From Pholiota molesta (taxonomy: Eukaryota; Basidiomycota; Agaricomycetes; Agaricales; Strophariaceae), in contig JACGCK010000358.1 of the NCBI GenBank assembly GCA_014925825.1, positions 1 to 34,112 of the forward strand: DNA of 34,112 nucleotides, written 5' to 3'. Shown here piece by piece: positions 32,454-34,112 of the stretch. A program made the translations under genes and the position numbers. A model generated the notes under the pieces. The model saw only the letters and a list, made by a program, of their open reading frames with translations. It had not been told where the DNA came from and did no database searches. Every line of letters begins with the position of its first letter. Within the stretch, counting starts at the first letter, position 1.

Positions 32454-34112
32454 ATGGCGCAGAAACGTTCTGCAATGGCGGACGAAATGACTGGCAGAGA
32501 AAAGAAGAAGCTAAAGGTGTCTGTTGCACGGACAATTGCGGTCCAATCTACACCTGGAGCTGGTTCATCGTCAGTTACTTCTGCTAATAGATCACAGACT
32601 GACAGTAAGTAAAGCTTTGCGAGATGTCTGGCTTGAAGGGCATCTGAGTTAAACACGTTAGGTTTGACTGGCTTGCCATCCACGATTGACGTCGAGAAAT
32701 TTATCGAAGTACGTCTCCATATCTTCGAGAAATTATATAGTCCAATTAATGTATTACTTTAGGCGCGCGCATTTGAAATTGACGCCATGCACAATGCCAT
32801 GAAGACAGCCAGGTGTGGAAACTACCCAGCTTCGTCAGTGACACCGCTCAATCCTCAATTGCTATAGTGCGAGTTCAACGCATCGAGTATGGCAAACTCT
32901 ACCTCGCCATTTACGGCGAAGAGCTGCTAGTCATGATGTTCGACGCGTTCCTCTTAGACTTCGCGAAAGAGCCAGTGCAGAAGTATGTTTCCTATGCGTA
33001 CTTTGCAAATTGATTCTTCTTGACATTATTTCGATACAGATGGATCCCGCTCGAAAAAAAGCTCCAACAAGATCGATACCCAAACTAGGGAAGGACAAAC
33101 ATATCAGCCGCACAGATTCACTCTTGAAACGACAGAGTAAGTATTGGACGACAGTCGTGCACTCTGCGCTTTCTCTGCCCTAATGAACTAAATTTCAGAG
33201 GACAAAAAATGGCTTGAAACGCATTTGTGGCATGCGAAGCGAATGCATATGGAGAACATGTGGGGCTATCGTCTGGTCTGTAGCTACTCTCGTCTCCTGA
33301 CCGTCATATTAATTTTGACCTCGAAGGCTGTATCACCGACTGAAAAGGCATACCGTCCCTCTCATCGTGCTTCTGTGCATAGTGCAATTCTACATGACGC
33401 GTCTTACTTTTCCTGCATTGAGATCAAAGGTCTAGAAAAGATATTAGTGGCAATGCTAGAGTCGTTCTGCGATCCTCAAGGAGCGGGACCCGGTTCAAAG
33501 AGGTGTGCCTCGTACTTTAGCATCAGGAAAGCGCGTCGTCCTAATTAATACATAGATACCTAGGTGGCACGCGTACCCTTGAAACACATATCTACAAAAG
33601 GAATGCTTATCCTTACGATTTGATTACACCTGTGACGATCATCTGGAGGCCTCAATCACAATCATCGACAGACAGAAAAGGCAAGGGCAAAGAAATTGTG
33701 GGTGCCACCATAGTGCAATCAAAGTGTTCAGATATTCGTTCAGTTTGGCTACGATTTCATCCATCTGTGCACACAACCGTGCTTGATATACTCAAGGACG
33801 CAGCTTCATACGCTTTGGCGGAATACAAACGGTCCCATGAGGATTCTCCGGAGGCGAAATTGGACATTATCAATCTTGAGGGACACTTCAATGTCTTCGA
33901 AATAATGGGCCCCAAATCCAGCCAAGTCATACACGGTTGTCTCTCTCCAGATCGTTCTGAAGACAGGGCAGAGTTTTCGCAGGTAGGACCCCATCTGTTA
34001 TGGTCAGAGCACGTAAAATAACGTTGTGTCAAGTTTTGGGCCTCGTTGGCAAATTTACAGAGTGCTGGCTCCGCACCCCGTGGTATGATTATTGGTTTCA
34101 AGGTTATTGATC
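32454..34112 (+). CDS. POP1: RNase P/MRP protein subunit Pop1 (3' end missing)
   Basis: Pop1 is the largest protein of RNase P (tRNA 5' processing) and RNase MRP (rRNA processing), acting in nucleus and nucleolus. Exons: 32454-32604, 32662-32708, 32763-32812, 32868-32982, 33040-33136, 33199-33275, 33327-33502, 33556-33982 and 34034-34112, which runs off the edge; eight GT-AG introns of 51-62 nt, all phases consistent. About 406 residues are present, roughly the first half. The conserved POP1 N-terminal motifs are clear: LPSTIDVEKFIEARAFEIDA, then LPRHLRRRAASHDVRRVPLR, and after a basic stretch KKWLETHLWHAKRMHMENMW and PTEKAYRPSHRASVHSA. Later come GGTRTLETHIYKRNAYPYDL and FWASLANLQSAGSAPRG. 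The start is MAQKRSAMADEMTGREKKKL, with a good ACCATGG context. No lesions seen. Confidence 0.95.

Noticed and set aside
1..34112. CRISPR array, rRNA, plasmid or phage features, secondary-metabolite cluster
   Set aside because: Nothing of the kind was seen; gene structure is eukaryotic throughout.

Overview
The window looks like nuclear DNA of a filamentous basidiomycete, most likely an Agaricomycete that degrades plant cell walls. The support is dense genes with many 45-78 nt GT-AG introns, secreted AA9 lytic polysaccharide monooxygenase (LPMO) genes with fungal CBM1 modules, and a fungal non-LTR (LINE) retrotransposon relic. All gene models below were built by hand from open frames, splice signals and codon phase; no database search was possible.

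Left part (1-6.2 kb) is a carbohydrate-active cluster, all on the minus strand. It holds the 5' end of an AA9-like gene whose mature N-terminal residue is Lys instead of the copper-binding His (1-349), then a LINE region (about 496-1462), then two complete tandem AA9-CBM1 genes (2402-3855 and 4685-6137) with nine introns each at matching positions.

Middle part (7.2-14 kb) is a compact housekeeping block. VPS37 (ESCRT-I, minus) is head-to-head with RRP40 (RNA exosome, plus). EAF6 (NuA4/NuA3 histone acetyltransferase subunit, minus) is head-to-head with RPT5 (26S proteasome ATPase, plus). An intronless F-box-like gene follows at 12215-13921.

Right part (15.1-34.1 kb) is dominated by MDN1/REA1 (midasin), the giant AAA+ ATPase of 60S ribosome maturation, at 15091-31255. 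Its 3' half reads cleanly, but the 5' half needs seven separate one-base corrections, all in the same direction, to restore one frame. Convergent to it is a small predicted mitochondrial membrane protein gene (31556-32210, minus), head-to-head with POP1 (RNase P/MRP subunit, plus), which runs off the right edge.

The three AA9 genes would act together on polysaccharide outside the cell. RRP40, MDN1 and POP1 all serve rRNA or other RNA maturation, but each has its own promoter and they are not an operon. I found no CRISPR array, no convincing tRNA or rRNA gene, and no sign of a secondary-metabolite cluster. The most unusual items are the His-to-Lys AA9-like gene, the local cluster of one-base losses in MDN1, a GC-AG intron in RPT5, and a stop-free intron in the mitochondrial gene that would add a hydrophobic segment if retained.
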